NCBI RefSeq assembly: GCF_035944375.1
Contig: NZ_DASZBE010000007.1
DNA: 64,000 bases
Strand: one strand, 5' to 3'
From: Allobosea sp035944375
Lineage (GTDB): Bacteria; Pseudomonadota; Alphaproteobacteria; Rhizobiales; Beijerinckiaceae
The notes beneath the pieces are model-generated. The model did no database searches, was not told the DNA's origin, and saw nothing but the letters and a program-made list of their open reading frames with translations. How positions within the stretch are numbered: position 1 is the stretch's first letter; every line of letters starts with the position of its first letter. Shown here piece by piece: positions 35,833-44,540 of the stretch. The position numbers were made by a program, and so were the translations under genes.

Positions 35833-36590
35833 AACTCGCCGGCAAGACGGCACTGGTGACCGGCGCGGGCTCGGGCATCGGCCAGGCGATCGCCCTTCTG
35901 TTCGCCACCGAGGGTGCGCAACTCGCACTGGTCGACCGCGACGAGGCCGGGCTCGCCGAGACGCAGGGGCAGATCGCGGCGGCGGGTGGCGCGGCGATCA
36001 TCCAAGGTGGTGATGTCGGCGAAGTCGGCTTCGCGGAGACGGCCGTCGCGGCCTGCGCCGCGCGCTTCGGCGGCCTCGACGTGCTGGTGACGGCGGCGGG
36101 CTTCTCCTGCGGCGGCACGGTGACGACGACGGCGCCGGAGGATTGGGATGCCGTGTTCCGCGCCAATGTCGGCGGCACCTTCCTGTTTGCCCGAGCCGCG
36201 ATCCCGCTGATGCAGGCGCGCGGCGGCGGCGCGATCGTCACCTTCGCCTCGCAGCTCGCGCTGGCCGGCGGGCGCGGCAACAGCGCCTATATCGCGGCCA
36301 AGGGCGCGATCCTCTCGCTGACGCGGACGATGGCGCTGGATTATGCGGCGGACGGCATCCGCGTGAACGCGATCGCGCCGGGCGCCATCGACACGCCGAT
36401 GCTGCGGCGCAGCTTCGCCCGCCATGCCGATCCGGAGCCGGTGCGCGAGGCCTCGCGCAGCCGCCATGCGATGAAGCGCTTCGGCCGGGCGGAGGAGGTC
36501 GCGCAGGCCGCCCTCTATCTCGCCAGCGATGCCTCATCCTTCAGCACGGGCACCACGATGGTCGTCGATGGCGGCTGGCTGGCGGCCTGA
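35829..36590 (+). CDS. Short-chain dehydrogenase/reductase (classical SDR)
   Basis: 253 residues from ATG 35829, four bases inside the end of the epimerase gene. The cofactor loop is VTGAGSGIG (10-18), D-containing beta strand LVDRDEAG suggests NAD preference, the catalytic serine lies in TFASQLALAGG, and YxxxK is SAYIAAKG. The C-terminal VNAIAPGAIDTPM and MVVDGGWLAA blocks are standard. NNAG is replaced by VTAAGFS, an uncommon variant. Its substrate is presumably related to that of the neighbouring epimerase. The next gene overlaps by one base. Confidence 0.88.
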   Translation: MKLAGKTALVTGAGSGIGQAIALLFATEGAQLALVDRDEAGLAETQGQIAAAGGAAIIQGGDVGEVGFAETAVAACAARFGGLDVLVTAAGFSCGGTVTTTAPEDWDAVFRANVGGTFLFARAAIPLMQARGGGAIVTFASQLALAGGRGNSAYIAAKGAILSLTRTMALDYAADGIRVNAIAPGAIDTPMLRRSFARHADPEPVREASRSRHAMKRFGRAEEVAQAALYLASDASSFSTGTTMVVDGGWLAA

Positions 36591-38068
36591 TGCCGGCGAT
36601 GGAGGGCGCGATGGACGGCATGAACGCTGCATCGAGGGACGCCATGAAACATGACGGTCTCTCCCTGCTCGAAAGCCGCGTCGCGGCCGATCTCGCCCGC
36701 ACCGCCCATCCCCGTGCGCCCTGGCTGAAGCCCGTGACCGGCCCGGACGGCCAGCCGGCCCATGACGTGATCATCGTCGGCGGCGGCCAGTCCGGCCTCG
36801 CCACGGCCTTCGGGCTCTTGCGCTCGCGCGTCGACAACATCCTGGTGCTGGACAAGGCCCCGGCCGGGCAGGAGGGGCCCTGGCGGACCTATGCGCGCAT
36901 GCACACGCTGCGCAGCCCGAAGGATTTCACCGGCCCCGACCTCGACATGCCCTGCCTGACCTACCAGTCCTGGCACGAGGCGAAGTTCGGCGCCGACAGC
37001 TGGGACGAGCTTGCCCTGATCCCGAAGGGGCACTGGGCGGATTATCTCGACTGGTTCCGCCATGTCACCGGCCTGCCGGTGCGCAACGAGGCCGAGGTCG
37101 TCGACATCGCGCCGGCCGAGGGGCTGCTGGCGGTGACCGTGCGCAGCCGGGGCGTCGAGAGCCGGCTCTATGCGCGCAAGGTCGTGCTCGCCACCGGCCA
37201 GGAGAGCATGGGCGACTGGAGCCTGCCGGCGCCGATCGCGGCGCTGCCGGCGCAGCGCCGGGCGCATTGCGCTGAAACCATCGACTTTACGGCGCTGGCG
37301 GGAAAGCGCGTCGCGGTGATCGGCGCCGGGGCCTCGGCCTTCGACAACGCCGCGACCGCGCTCGAAGCCGGGGCCGCGGCGGTGCATCTGCTCTGCCGGC
37401 GCAAGGAGATCCAGGTGGTGCAGCCCTATCGCTGGCTGACCTTCCGGGGCTTCCTGCGCCATCTCGGCGATCTCGACGACGCCTGGCGCTGGCGCTTCAT
37501 GAGCGCGGTGCTGGGTCTGCGCGAAGGCTTCCCGCAGGCGACCTATGACCGTTGCGCCGACCACGCGGCCTTCCGGCTGCATCTGGGATCGCCTGTCGTC
37601 AGCGCCATCGACGCTCCGGGCGGGGTCGAGCTGGCGACGCGGTGCGGCTCCGTCACGGTGGATTTCGTGATCTGCGCGTCGGGCATCGAGATCGACCCCT
37701 CCACGCGGCCGGAGCTCGCGCGCTTCGCCGGCAACATCGCCTCCTGGGGCGACCGCTACACGCCGCCGCCGGCCGAGCGCGACGAGCGGCTGGCGCGCTT
37801 TCCCTATCTCGGCGACGATTATGCACTGAGCGAGCGCGTGCCTGGCGCGACTCCCTGGATCGCCGACATCCACCTGTTCAGCATCGCCTCGACGATGAGC
37901 TTCGGCGCCTCCGGCTCCTCGATCAACGCGATGACCACCGCCGTGCCGAAGCTGGTCTCGGGCCTGACGCGCGGGCTGTTCCGGGCCGACATCGAGACGC
38001 TCTGGCAGGAGTTCCAGGCCTACGACGTGCCGCAGGCGGTGCTGCGCTCCCCGGCGCGGGGTGGGTGA
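36590..38068 (+). CDS. Flavin-dependent NAD(P)/FAD oxidoreductase (monooxygenase-like)
   Basis: About 492 residues if it starts at ATG 36590 overlapping the SDR stop; ATGs at 36611 and 36644 have better ribosome sites (GGAGGG, GAGGGA) and are good alternatives. The FAD loop is VIIVGGGQSGLATAFGL near 60-76 and a second nucleotide loop AVIGAGASAFDNAATALEAG lies near 240-259, the arrangement of flavin monooxygenases. The string SPKDFTGPDLDMPCLTYQSWHEAKFG and the C-terminal SIASTMSFGASGSSINAM define this subgroup. It is the last gene of a three-gene overlapping unit before the transporter genes. Substrate unknown. Confidence 0.82.
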   Translation: MPAMEGAMDGMNAASRDAMKHDGLSLLESRVAADLARTAHPRAPWLKPVTGPDGQPAHDVIIVGGGQSGLATAFGLLRSRVDNILVLDKAPAGQEGPWRTYARMHTLRSPKDFTGPDLDMPCLTYQSWHEAKFGADSWDELALIPKGHWADYLDWFRHVTGLPVRNEAEVVDIAPAEGLLAVTVRSRGVESRLYARKVVLATGQESMGDWSLPAPIAALPAQRRAHCAETIDFTALAGKRVAVIGAGASAFDNAATALEAGAAAVHLLCRRKEIQVVQPYRWLTFRGFLRHLGDLDDAWRWRFMSAVLGLREGFPQATYDRCADHAAFRLHLGSPVVSAIDAPGGVELATRCGSVTVDFVICASGIEIDPSTRPELARFAGNIASWGDRYTPPPAERDERLARFPYLGDDYALSERVPGATPWIADIHLFSIASTMSFGASGSSINAMTTAVPKLVSGLTRGLFRADIETLWQEFQAYDVPQAVLRSPARGG

Positions 38069-38152
38069 GACGGGCCTGCATGGCACCGGGCTTGCATCCT
38101 GTTCCGTTCGGAACCAACCTGTCGACCGAACCACAAAAAAGAGGGGATCATC

Positions 38153-39760
38153 ATGAGCATGCTGCGGACCACCTGCCTCGCGGCGGCACTGTTGACGTCG
38201 ACGGCGCTACCGGCTCTGGCGCAGACGCGCGCCGAGACGCTGCGCCACGTCACCGGCGCCGCGATCAACACGCTCGACCCCAACATTCCGGGCTCGACGC
38301 GCGAGGCCTTCGGCCTCTCGCTCCTGACCTATGACCGCCTGCTCTCCTTCGGGAAGAAGCAGCTCGACGGCAAGTGGGTCTTCGACCTCGACACCTTCAA
38401 GCCGGAACTCGCCGAGAGCTACACGGTCAGCCCGGACGGGCTGAAGATCACCTTCAAGCTGCGCAAGGACGCCAAGTTCCACGACGGGACGCCGGTGACG
38501 GCCGATGACGTGAAATGGTCGCTCGACCGCGCGGTGACCGCCAATGTGCTCGGCAAGGGGCAGCTCCTGACGGGCTCGCTGACCAGCCCTGACCAGTTCA
38601 AGGTCGTCGACGCCCACACCTTCGAAGTCACGCTGCCCAAGCCCGACAAGCTGGCGCTGGCCAACCTCGCCGTGGTCTATCCGGTGATCTTCAACTCCAA
38701 GCTCGCCAAGTCGAAGGCGACAGCCGAAGACCCCTGGGCGCTGGCCTGGCTGAAGGAGAACACCGCCGGCTCGGGCGCCTACATCATCGAGAGCTTCAAG
38801 CCGGGCGAGACCACGATCCTGCGCCGCAACCCGGACTGGAACCGCGGCTCGGCCGACAAGCCCGCCGCCTTCAAGCGCATCATCACCCAGACCATCCCCG
38901 AGGCGGCGACCCGCGCCAACCTGGTCGAGAAGGGCGATGCCGACATCGCCATCGACCTGCAGGCGACGGATGCCGCCGATCTCGAGAAGAAGGGCAAGCT
39001 GAAGGTCATCTCGACCCCGCAGTACAACGCCATCACCTTCGTCTCGTTCAACAACCAGATGCCGCCCTTCGACAAGCTCGAGGTGCGCAAGGCGATCGCC
39101 GCCGCGCTGCCCTATGAGGACATGTTCAAGGCGGCGCTGTTCGGCCGTGGCGCGCCGCTCTATGGCGCGACCTGGGCGGACGGCAAGGCGCCGACGGGCG
39201 CGACCTTCCCGATCCCGCAGCCGGTGAAGACCGACCTCGTCGAGGCCAAGAAGCTCCTGACCGCGGCGGGCTTCCCCGACGGATTCTCGACGACCTTCTC
39301 CTTCAATGTCGGCCAGGCCGGCACGGCCGAGCCGATGGCGGCGCTGCTCAAGGAATCGCTCGCCAAGATCGGCATCAAGGTCGAGATCCAGAAGCTGCCG
39401 GATGCGCAGATGTCGACGCTGATCAACGAGAAGAAGGTGCCGTTCTTCACCGAGGGCATCGTCGCCTGGCTGCCCTCGATGGATTACTTCTACCGCAACT
39501 TCTACATCGGCCCGATCCGCTGGAACTACTCCTCGATCAACGATCCGCAGATCACGGAATGGGCTCAGACAGCCCGTTTCGAGCCCGACATGGCCAAGTA
39601 TGCGGCGCTGGGCAAGCAGCTCAACACACGGCATTTCGAGCTGATGCCGCAGATTCCGCTCTGGCAGCCCTCGCAGGACGCGGTGATGGCGCCCTCGATC
39701 GAGGGCTATGTCTACCAGTTCCACCGCCAGATCGACTTCCGGGATCTGAGCCGGAAGTGA
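38153..39760 (+). CDS. ABC transporter substrate-binding protein, peptide/nickel type (SBP_bac_5)
   Basis: 535 residues. A Sec signal peptide covers about 1-24 (LAAALLTSTALPALAQ). The family signature SESYTVSPDGLKITFKLRKDAKFHDGTPVTADDVKWSLDRAV-type region lies near 85-125, and the C-terminal domain ends VYQFHRQIDFRDLSRK. DppA/OppA-like proteins bind peptides, but in catabolic clusters of Rhizobiales they often bind sugars or opine-like compounds. GAGGGG precedes the ATG. Permeases and ATPases follow, each separated by a palindromic repeat. Confidence 0.92.
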   Translation: MSMLRTTCLAAALLTSTALPALAQTRAETLRHVTGAAINTLDPNIPGSTREAFGLSLLTYDRLLSFGKKQLDGKWVFDLDTFKPELAESYTVSPDGLKITFKLRKDAKFHDGTPVTADDVKWSLDRAVTANVLGKGQLLTGSLTSPDQFKVVDAHTFEVTLPKPDKLALANLAVVYPVIFNSKLAKSKATAEDPWALAWLKENTAGSGAYIIESFKPGETTILRRNPDWNRGSADKPAAFKRIITQTIPEAATRANLVEKGDADIAIDLQATDAADLEKKGKLKVISTPQYNAITFVSFNNQMPPFDKLEVRKAIAAALPYEDMFKAALFGRGAPLYGATWADGKAPTGATFPIPQPVKTDLVEAKKLLTAAGFPDGFSTTFSFNVGQAGTAEPMAALLKESLAKIGIKVEIQKLPDAQMSTLINEKKVPFFTEGIVAWLPSMDYFYRNFYIGPIRWNYSSINDPQITEWAQTARFEPDMAKYAALGKQLNTRHFELMPQIPLWQPSQDAVMAPSIEGYVYQFHRQIDFRDLSRK

Positions 39761-39789
39761 TGTTGGGCTGATCAGCTCGCAAACGCACA

Positions 39790-39901
39790 CCGTCATCCTG
39801 GGGCTTCGCGCATGCGAAGTCCCGGGATCCATCATAAAGCACTGCGGTGTCCTATGATGGATCCCGGCCTGCGCCGCTTCGCGGCTTGTCCAGGATGACG
39901 G
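39790..39901. repeat. Family B palindromic repeat, copy 2
   Basis: CCGTCATCCTGGGGCTTCGC at the left pairs with GCGGCTTGTCCAGGATGACG at the right; the inner GGGATCCATCATAAAGC and CTATGATGGATCCC also pair. It occupies the junction between the binding protein and the first permease, the place where a hairpin can protect the more abundant upstream mRNA. Confidence 0.75.
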
Positions 39902-39934
39902 TGAGGAATTGATCAAGGGCGAGCGAGACAACGC

Positions 39935-40966
39935 ATGTCGCAACTCTCCACCACCGCCAAACGGGCCGGCTGGCGCTTCGCCTCGTCGCTGCCGGCGCTG
40001 TTTGGCGTGCTGGTCTTCACCTTCCTGCTGATGCGGGTTCTGCCGGGCGATCCGGCGGTGTTCTTCGCCTCGGGCCCCACAGCGGGCAAGGAGGAGATCG
40101 AGATGATCCGCAAGCAGATGGGCCTCGACAAGCCGGTGCCCGAGCAACTGCTGCGCTATCTCGGCGATATCGGCTCGGGCAATCTCGGGCGCTCGCTCAC
40201 GACCGGGCAGCCGGTGCTGGCGGATCTGCAATCTCGGCTGCCGGCCTCGCTGGAGCTGACCTTCTCGGCGCTGCTGATCGCACTTTTGACCGCGATCCCG
40301 CTCGGCGTCGCGGCGGCGCTGCGGCAGGGCTCCTGGATCGACCATGTCGTGCGCTTCATCTGCGCGCTTGGCGTCTGCGTGCCGACCTTCGTCTCCGGCC
40401 TGCTGCTGATCTATGCCTTTTACTACCTGCTCGGGCTCGCACCCGATCCGACGGGCCGCGTCGACATCTTCACCTCGCTGCCGCCGCGCTTGACCGGCTT
40501 CCTGCTGATCGATTTCGCACTCGCCGGCGACTGGGAGGGCTGGCGCGCGGCCGCGGCGCAGCTCGTGCTGCCGGCGATGACGATGGCGCTGTTCGTGGTG
40601 GCGCCGCTGGCGCGCATCACGCGGGCGGCGATGCTGGCCTCGCTCGGCAGCGACTTCGTCCGCACGGCGCGTTCGCTCGGCCTGCCGCCGGCCAAGGTCA
40701 TCGTCACCTACGCGCTCAGGAACGCGCTTTTGCCGGTGCTGACGATCGCCGGCATCGTCTTCTCGACGATGCTGGGCGCGAACGTCCTGGTCGAGAAGGT
40801 GTTCTCCTGGCCCGGCGTCGCTTCCTACGCGCTCGATGCGCTGCTCTCGTCTGACTACGCCCCTGTGCAGGGCTTCGTGCTGCTGATGGCCTCGATCTTC
40901 GTCGTGGTGAACCTGACCGTGGACGTGCTCTACGGCATCGCCGATCCCCGGGTGTCGGTGGAATGA
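39935..40966 (+). CDS. ABC transporter permease, DppB/OppB type
   Basis: 343 residues with six predicted membrane helices, the first being FASSLPALFGVLVFTFLLMRVLPGDPAVFF. The family N-terminal PGDPA motif and the ATPase-coupling EAA-like loop ARITRAAMLASLGSDFVRTARSLGLPPAKVIVTYALRNALLP (near 225-266) are present. It forms the membrane channel with the DppC-type permease encoded at 41214. It follows the binding-protein gene after a family B repeat. Confidence 0.93.
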   Translation: MSQLSTTAKRAGWRFASSLPALFGVLVFTFLLMRVLPGDPAVFFASGPTAGKEEIEMIRKQMGLDKPVPEQLLRYLGDIGSGNLGRSLTTGQPVLADLQSRLPASLELTFSALLIALLTAIPLGVAAALRQGSWIDHVVRFICALGVCVPTFVSGLLLIYAFYYLLGLAPDPTGRVDIFTSLPPRLTGFLLIDFALAGDWEGWRAAAAQLVLPAMTMALFVVAPLARITRAAMLASLGSDFVRTARSLGLPPAKVIVTYALRNALLPVLTIAGIVFSTMLGANVLVEKVFSWPGVASYALDALLSSDYAPVQGFVLLMASIFVVVNLTVDVLYGIADPRVSVE

Positions 40967-40983
40967 TCACCTGCGCTCACAAT

Positions 40984-41195
40984 TGTCATTCCGGGGCATC
41001 GCGCAGCGATGAACCCGGAACCCACGACCGGGTGAGGCTGTCGCGTCATTGCGAGCGCAGCGAAGCAATCCAGACAAGTGCCGACCTCTGCCGCTCCTGG
41101 ATTGCTTCGTCGCTGGCGCTCCTCGCAATGACGGTGGGCATGGGCTCGCCCGGTCGTGGGTTCCGGGTTCGCGCCTTTGGCGCGCCCCGGAAAGA
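40984..41195. repeat. Family D palindromic repeat with a family E repeat nested in its loop
   Basis: The outer arms GTCATTCCGGGGCATCGCGC to GAACCCGGAACCCACGACCG (left, ending near 41035) and CCCGGTCGTGGGTTCCGGGT to GCGCGCCCCGGAA (right, 41149-41192) match the stand-alone family D copy at 48481-48610. Between them sits a complete second palindrome (41043-41133). It fills the gap between the two permease genes. Confidence 0.75.
41043..41133. repeat. Family E palindromic repeat (nested)
   Basis: GCGTCATTGCGAGCGCAGCG then AAGCAATCCAGA at the left is mirrored by CTGGATTGCTTCGTCGCTGG then CGCTCCTCGCAATGACGG at the right. It interrupts the loop of a family D element, so it appears to be a later insertion. 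This is the only family E copy seen in the window. Confidence 0.7.
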
Positions 41196-41213
41196 CAGGG
41201 GGAGGGTGGCGCC

Positions 41214-42062
41214 ATGACCTCCTCCACGCTGCGCCACACCGTCTGGATCCTGCGCGGCAACCCGGTCACGGCGGTCGCCGCCGCCGGCGCCTTCATCCTC
41301 TGCGTGCTCGCCGTGATCGGGCCCTGGATCGTGCCCTTCGACCCGATCGCGTCCGACGTCGCCAATGCGTTGCAGCCGCCGAGCGCGACATACTGGGCCG
41401 GGACCGACCAGCTCGGCCGCGACGTGTTCAGCCGGCTGATCGTCGCGGCGCGACTCGACCTCGCCATCGCGGCCTCGGCGGTGAGCCTCTCCTTCGTGCT
41501 CGGCGCGGTGGTCGGCGCGCTCTGCGGCTATACCGGCGGGCGGCTCGACCGCTATGTCGGGCGCTTCGTCGACGTGCTGATGGCCTTCCCGCTCTTCGTG
41601 CTGGCGATGGCGATGGTGGCCGCGCTCGGCAACCGGGTCGAGAACATCGTCATCGCCACCGCGATCATCAACCTGCCGTTCTACATCCGCTTCGCGCGGG
41701 CCGAGGTGAATGTCCGGCGCAATGCCGGCTGGGTCGAGGCGGCGCGCGCCAGCGGCGACAGCCATGTCTCGGTGGTGCTGCGCTTCCTGCTGCCGAACGT
41801 GCTGCCGGCGATGGCGGTGCAGGTCTCGCTCAATCTCGGCTGGGCGATCCTGAACGCGGCGGGGCTCTCCTTCATCGGGCTCGGCGTCTCCGCCCCGACG
41901 CCGGAATGGGGCATCATGGTCGCGGAGGGCGCGCGCTTCATCTCGACCGGCAAATGGTGGCTCGTCGCCTTTCCGGGGCTGGCGCTGATGCTGACCGTGC
42001 TGTGCTTCAACCTTCTCGGCGACGGCCTGCGCGACATCCTCGACCCGCGGATGCGGACTTAG
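41214..42062 (+). CDS. ABC transporter permease, DppC/OppC type
   Basis: 282 residues from ATG 41214 with GGGGGAGGG 7 bases upstream; frames extending further upstream run through the repeat. The family N-terminal block WIVPFDPIA and GTDQLGRDVFSRLIVAARLDL (near 60-80), which is diagnostic for DppC-type permeases, and the coupling loop EAARASGDSHVSVVLRFLLPNVLP are intact. Six helices. It pairs with the DppB-type permease. A family B repeat separates it from the ATPase gene. Confidence 0.93.
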   Translation: MTSSTLRHTVWILRGNPVTAVAAAGAFILCVLAVIGPWIVPFDPIASDVANALQPPSATYWAGTDQLGRDVFSRLIVAARLDLAIAASAVSLSFVLGAVVGALCGYTGGRLDRYVGRFVDVLMAFPLFVLAMAMVAALGNRVENIVIATAIINLPFYIRFARAEVNVRRNAGWVEAARASGDSHVSVVLRFLLPNVLPAMAVQVSLNLGWAILNAAGLSFIGLGVSAPTPEWGIMVAEGARFISTGKWWLVAFPGLALMLTVLCFNLLGDGLRDILDPRMRT

Positions 42063-42089
42063 ATCATGCCGGCTTTTCTCGGAAACACG

Positions 42090-42189
42090 CCGTCATCCTG
42101 GACAAGCGGCGCAGCCGCGCAGCTCCGGGATCCATCGGAGGGCTCCGGCGCCCTTCGATGGATCCCGGGCCTTCGGCCCAGGATGACGG
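42090..42189. repeat. Family B palindromic repeat, copy 3
   Basis: CCGTCATCCTGGACAAGCGG on the left pairs with GGCCTTCGGCCCAGGATGAC on the right, with inner GGGATCCATCGGAGGGC and CCCTTCGATGGATCCCGGG. It is between the DppC-type permease and the ATPase gene. Confidence 0.75.
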
Positions 42190-42223
42190 TGCGTTTCGAT
42201 TGGCAGGCGTCAGAGTTTTGACC

Positions 42224-44002
42224 GTGAACGCTTCACCAGACGCCCCCCTCCTCGCCATCGAAGACCTCCACGTCACCTTCTCGACCCGGCGGGGGCTGGT
42301 CGAGGCCGTGCGCGGCGTTTCATTTTCGGTGGCGGCGGGCGAGACGCTCGGCGTCGTCGGCGAGAGCGGCTCAGGCAAATCGGTGACGGCGTTTGCGGTG
42401 ACGCGGCTGCTCGATGCCTCCGGCCGGGTCAGCCAGGGCCGCATCCGTTTCGCCGGCGAGGACATCACCAAGGCTTCATCGAAGCAGCTGCGCCGCATCC
42501 ATGGCGCCGCGATCTCGATGATCTTCCAGAACCCGCGCGGCGCGCTGAACCCGATCCGCACGGTCGGCCAGCAGATCGCCGACGCGATCATGGCGCATGA
42601 GCCGATCTCGGCGGGCGAGGGCCGGGCGCGGGCGCTCGAGCTGCTCAAGGCGGTGCTGATCCGCGAGCCCGAGAAGCGGCTCGACGCCTATCCGCACGAG
42701 CTCTCCGGCGGCATGTGCCAGCGCGTCATGATCGCCATGGCGATCGCCTGCGCACCCAAGCTCCTGATCGCCGACGAGCCGACGACGGGGCTCGACGTCA
42801 CCACGCAGAAGACGGTGATGGACCTGCTCGCCAGGATCACCGCCGAGCGCGGCATGGCGATGATCCTGATCACGCACGACCTTGGGCTAGCCTCGCGCTA
42901 CTGCCAGCGCGTCTGCGTGATGGAGCAGGGCAAGGTCGTCGAGGAGGCGCAGCCGCTGTCGCTGTTCAGCGCGCCGCAGCACCCCTACACCAAGCGCCTC
43001 GTCGCGGCCTCGCCGACCGCGACCTCGACGATCGCGGATCTGGCGCCCGAGGCGCTTTCGCCGTCAACCGTCGCCCACAGCCCTCATCCTGAGGAGGCCG
43101 CGCCAGCGGCCGTCTCGAAGGATGGTTCAGTGGTCTCGGAACCTCCTGGTTCATCCTTCGAGACGAAGCCTGCGGCTTCTCCTCAGGATGAGGGCTCGGG
43201 GAAAAAGCCCGCCCCCGGCACGCCGCTGCTGCTGGAAGTCCAGAACCTGGTGAAGCGCTACGACCGCGGCGTGGTTGCGGTGAACGACGTCTCCTTTGCG
43301 ATCCGGGCCGGCGAGAGCCTCGGCCTCGTCGGCGAATCCGGCTCGGGCAAGAGCACGATCTCGCGGCTCGTCTGCCGGCTGATCGACGCCAGCGAGGGCG
43401 AGATCCTGTTCGACGGGCAGGCGATCGGCACGCTGCCGGCGCGCGACTTCCACCGCTCGCCGCTGCGCAAGGACATCCAGATCGTCTTCCAGGACCCGAC
43501 CGACAGCCTCAACCCGCGGTTCAACGCCTTCGACTGCATCGCCCATCCGCTGCGGCGCCTGCTGAACATGAAGGACGGGGCCGCGCTCACCGCCCGCGTC
43601 AGCGAATGTGCCGAGCGCGCCGGGCTGCCGAGCGAATTGCTGGAGCGCTTCCCGCACCAGCTCTCTGGCGGGCAGAAGGCACGGGTCGGCATCGCGCGCG
43701 CCATCGCCTGCCGGCCGCGGCTCCTGATCCTCGACGAGCCGACGGCGGCGCTCGACGTGTCCGTCCAGGCGGTGATCCTGCAACTGCTCGACCGCTTGAG
43801 GCGCGAGGACGATCTGGCGCTGCTCTTCGTCAGCCACGATCTCAACGTCGTCCGGATGATGTGCGAGCGCACCGTGGTGATGCAGAACGGCGCCATCGTC
43901 GAGCAGGGCGAGAGCCTGGCGCTGTTTGCCGCGCCGCAGACGGAGTATGCGCGCACGCTGCTGGAGGCGGTCTTACATCTCGGCGGGCCGACCGTGCGCT
44001 GA
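42224..44002 (+). CDS. Dual ATP-binding ABC protein (DppD-DppF fusion) with a repeat-derived linker
   Basis: 592 residues from GTG 42224; a much longer open frame upstream runs through the permease in another frame and is rejected. The first ATPase has Walker A GESGSGKS near 46, signature LSGGMCQR near 165 and Walker B LLIADEPT near 182. The second has Walker A GESGSGKS near 372, signature LSGGQKAR near 481 and Walker B LLILDEPT near 501. Residues of about 286-325, between the domains, are encoded by a complete family C palindromic repeat (43079-43196) read in frame, giving a Ser/Pro/Glu-rich linker. It powers the adjacent peptide-type transporter. The start lacks a strong ribosome site. Confidence 0.9.
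   Translation: MNASPDAPLLAIEDLHVTFSTRRGLVEAVRGVSFSVAAGETLGVVGESGSGKSVTAFAVTRLLDASGRVSQGRIRFAGEDITKASSKQLRRIHGAAISMIFQNPRGALNPIRTVGQQIADAIMAHEPISAGEGRARALELLKAVLIREPEKRLDAYPHELSGGMCQRVMIAMAIACAPKLLIADEPTTGLDVTTQKTVMDLLARITAERGMAMILITHDLGLASRYCQRVCVMEQGKVVEEAQPLSLFSAPQHPYTKRLVAASPTATSTIADLAPEALSPSTVAHSPHPEEAAPAAVSKDGSVVSEPPGSSFETKPAASPQDEGSGKKPAPGTPLLLEVQNLVKRYDRGVVAVNDVSFAIRAGESLGLVGESGSGKSTISRLVCRLIDASEGEILFDGQAIGTLPARDFHRSPLRKDIQIVFQDPTDSLNPRFNAFDCIAHPLRRLLNMKDGAALTARVSECAERAGLPSELLERFPHQLSGGQKARVGIARAIACRPRLLILDEPTAALDVSVQAVILQLLDRLRREDDLALLFVSHDLNVVRMMCERTVVMQNGAIVEQGESLALFAAPQTEYARTLLEAVLHLGGPTVR
43079..43196. repeat. Family C palindromic repeat inside a coding sequence, copy 2
   Basis: AGCCCTCATCCTGAGGAGGC at the left and TTCTCCTCAGGATGAGGGCT at the right are the same arms as in the intergenic copies at 22852 and 45378. 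The inner GTCTCGAAGGATGGTTCA and GGTTCATCCTTCGAGAC also pair. Here the repeat is translated as part of the linker of the dual-ATPase protein. Confidence 0.8.
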
Positions 44003-44086
44003 GGCGCCGGCGATCCGGCCTTGAATTTGTGGCAAAGCGGCGGATCATGGCGCCCGATGTTTCGCCACCGCCCAAGGACAGCCTTC

Positions 44087-44404
44087 ATGCTCCGTCTCCC
44101 GCTGCTGCCTGCTCTGGCGCTGCCCCTCCTGCTCGGCGCCTGCGCGATCCCGACCGCGCGCTCGAACGTCGTCGTGCTGACGGACAACAAGAGCGTGGTC
44201 GAGCCCTGCACGAAGCTCGGCGAGATCGACGGCGCTTCTGAGCTGCACGCCGTGCTGATCCTCGACAAGGCGCGCGACGCGGCGCTGGCGCGGCTCAAGA
44301 CGCGCGCCGCCGACATGGGCGGGACCCATGTCCTCAGCAGCGTCGCCGACATCAAGTGGAAGGGGCCGTCCACGGCCGGGACGGTTTATAAGTGCGGGGC
44401 GTGA
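44087..44404 (+). CDS. Small lipoprotein, DUF4156-like
   Basis: 105 residues from ATG 44087 (AGGA about 9 bases before). The signal peptide MLRLPLLPALALPLLLGAC carries the lipobox LLGAC. The mature part has the pattern VVVLTDNKSVVEPCTKLGEIDG, then ARDAALARLKTRAADMGGTHVLSS and a final VYKCGA, which resembles DUF4156/RcsF-like envelope lipoproteins with two conserved cysteines. It probably sits in the outer membrane facing the periplasm. It follows the ABC ATPase by 84 bases and may not be part of that operon. Confidence 0.72.
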   Translation: MLRLPLLPALALPLLLGACAIPTARSNVVVLTDNKSVVEPCTKLGEIDGASELHAVLILDKARDAALARLKTRAADMGGTHVLSSVADIKWKGPSTAGTVYKCGA

Positions 44405-44433
44405 GGGGGCGTCACGGACTGCCTGGCCTCAGG

Positions 44434-44540
44434 CCGTCATCCTGGACCAGCGGCGCAGCCGCGCAGGCCGGGATCCATCATAGGGCACCGGCGTGCCCTT
44501 CGATGGATCCCGGTCGGCCGTATCGGCCGCCCAGGATGAC
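44434..44540. repeat. Family B palindromic repeat, copy 4
   Basis: CCGTCATCCTGGACCAGCGG on the left pairs with TCGGCCGCCCAGGATGACG on the right, with inner GGGATCCATCATAGGGC and CCCTTCGATGGATCCCGG. It lies between the convergent lipoprotein and iolB genes, so it could end transcription from both sides. Confidence 0.75.

Noticed and set aside
41156..42223. An N-terminal extension of the dual-ATPase gene back to 41156
   Set aside because: It would overlap the DppC-type permease in another frame and run through a family B repeat. The conserved ATPase sequence starts just after GTG 42224.
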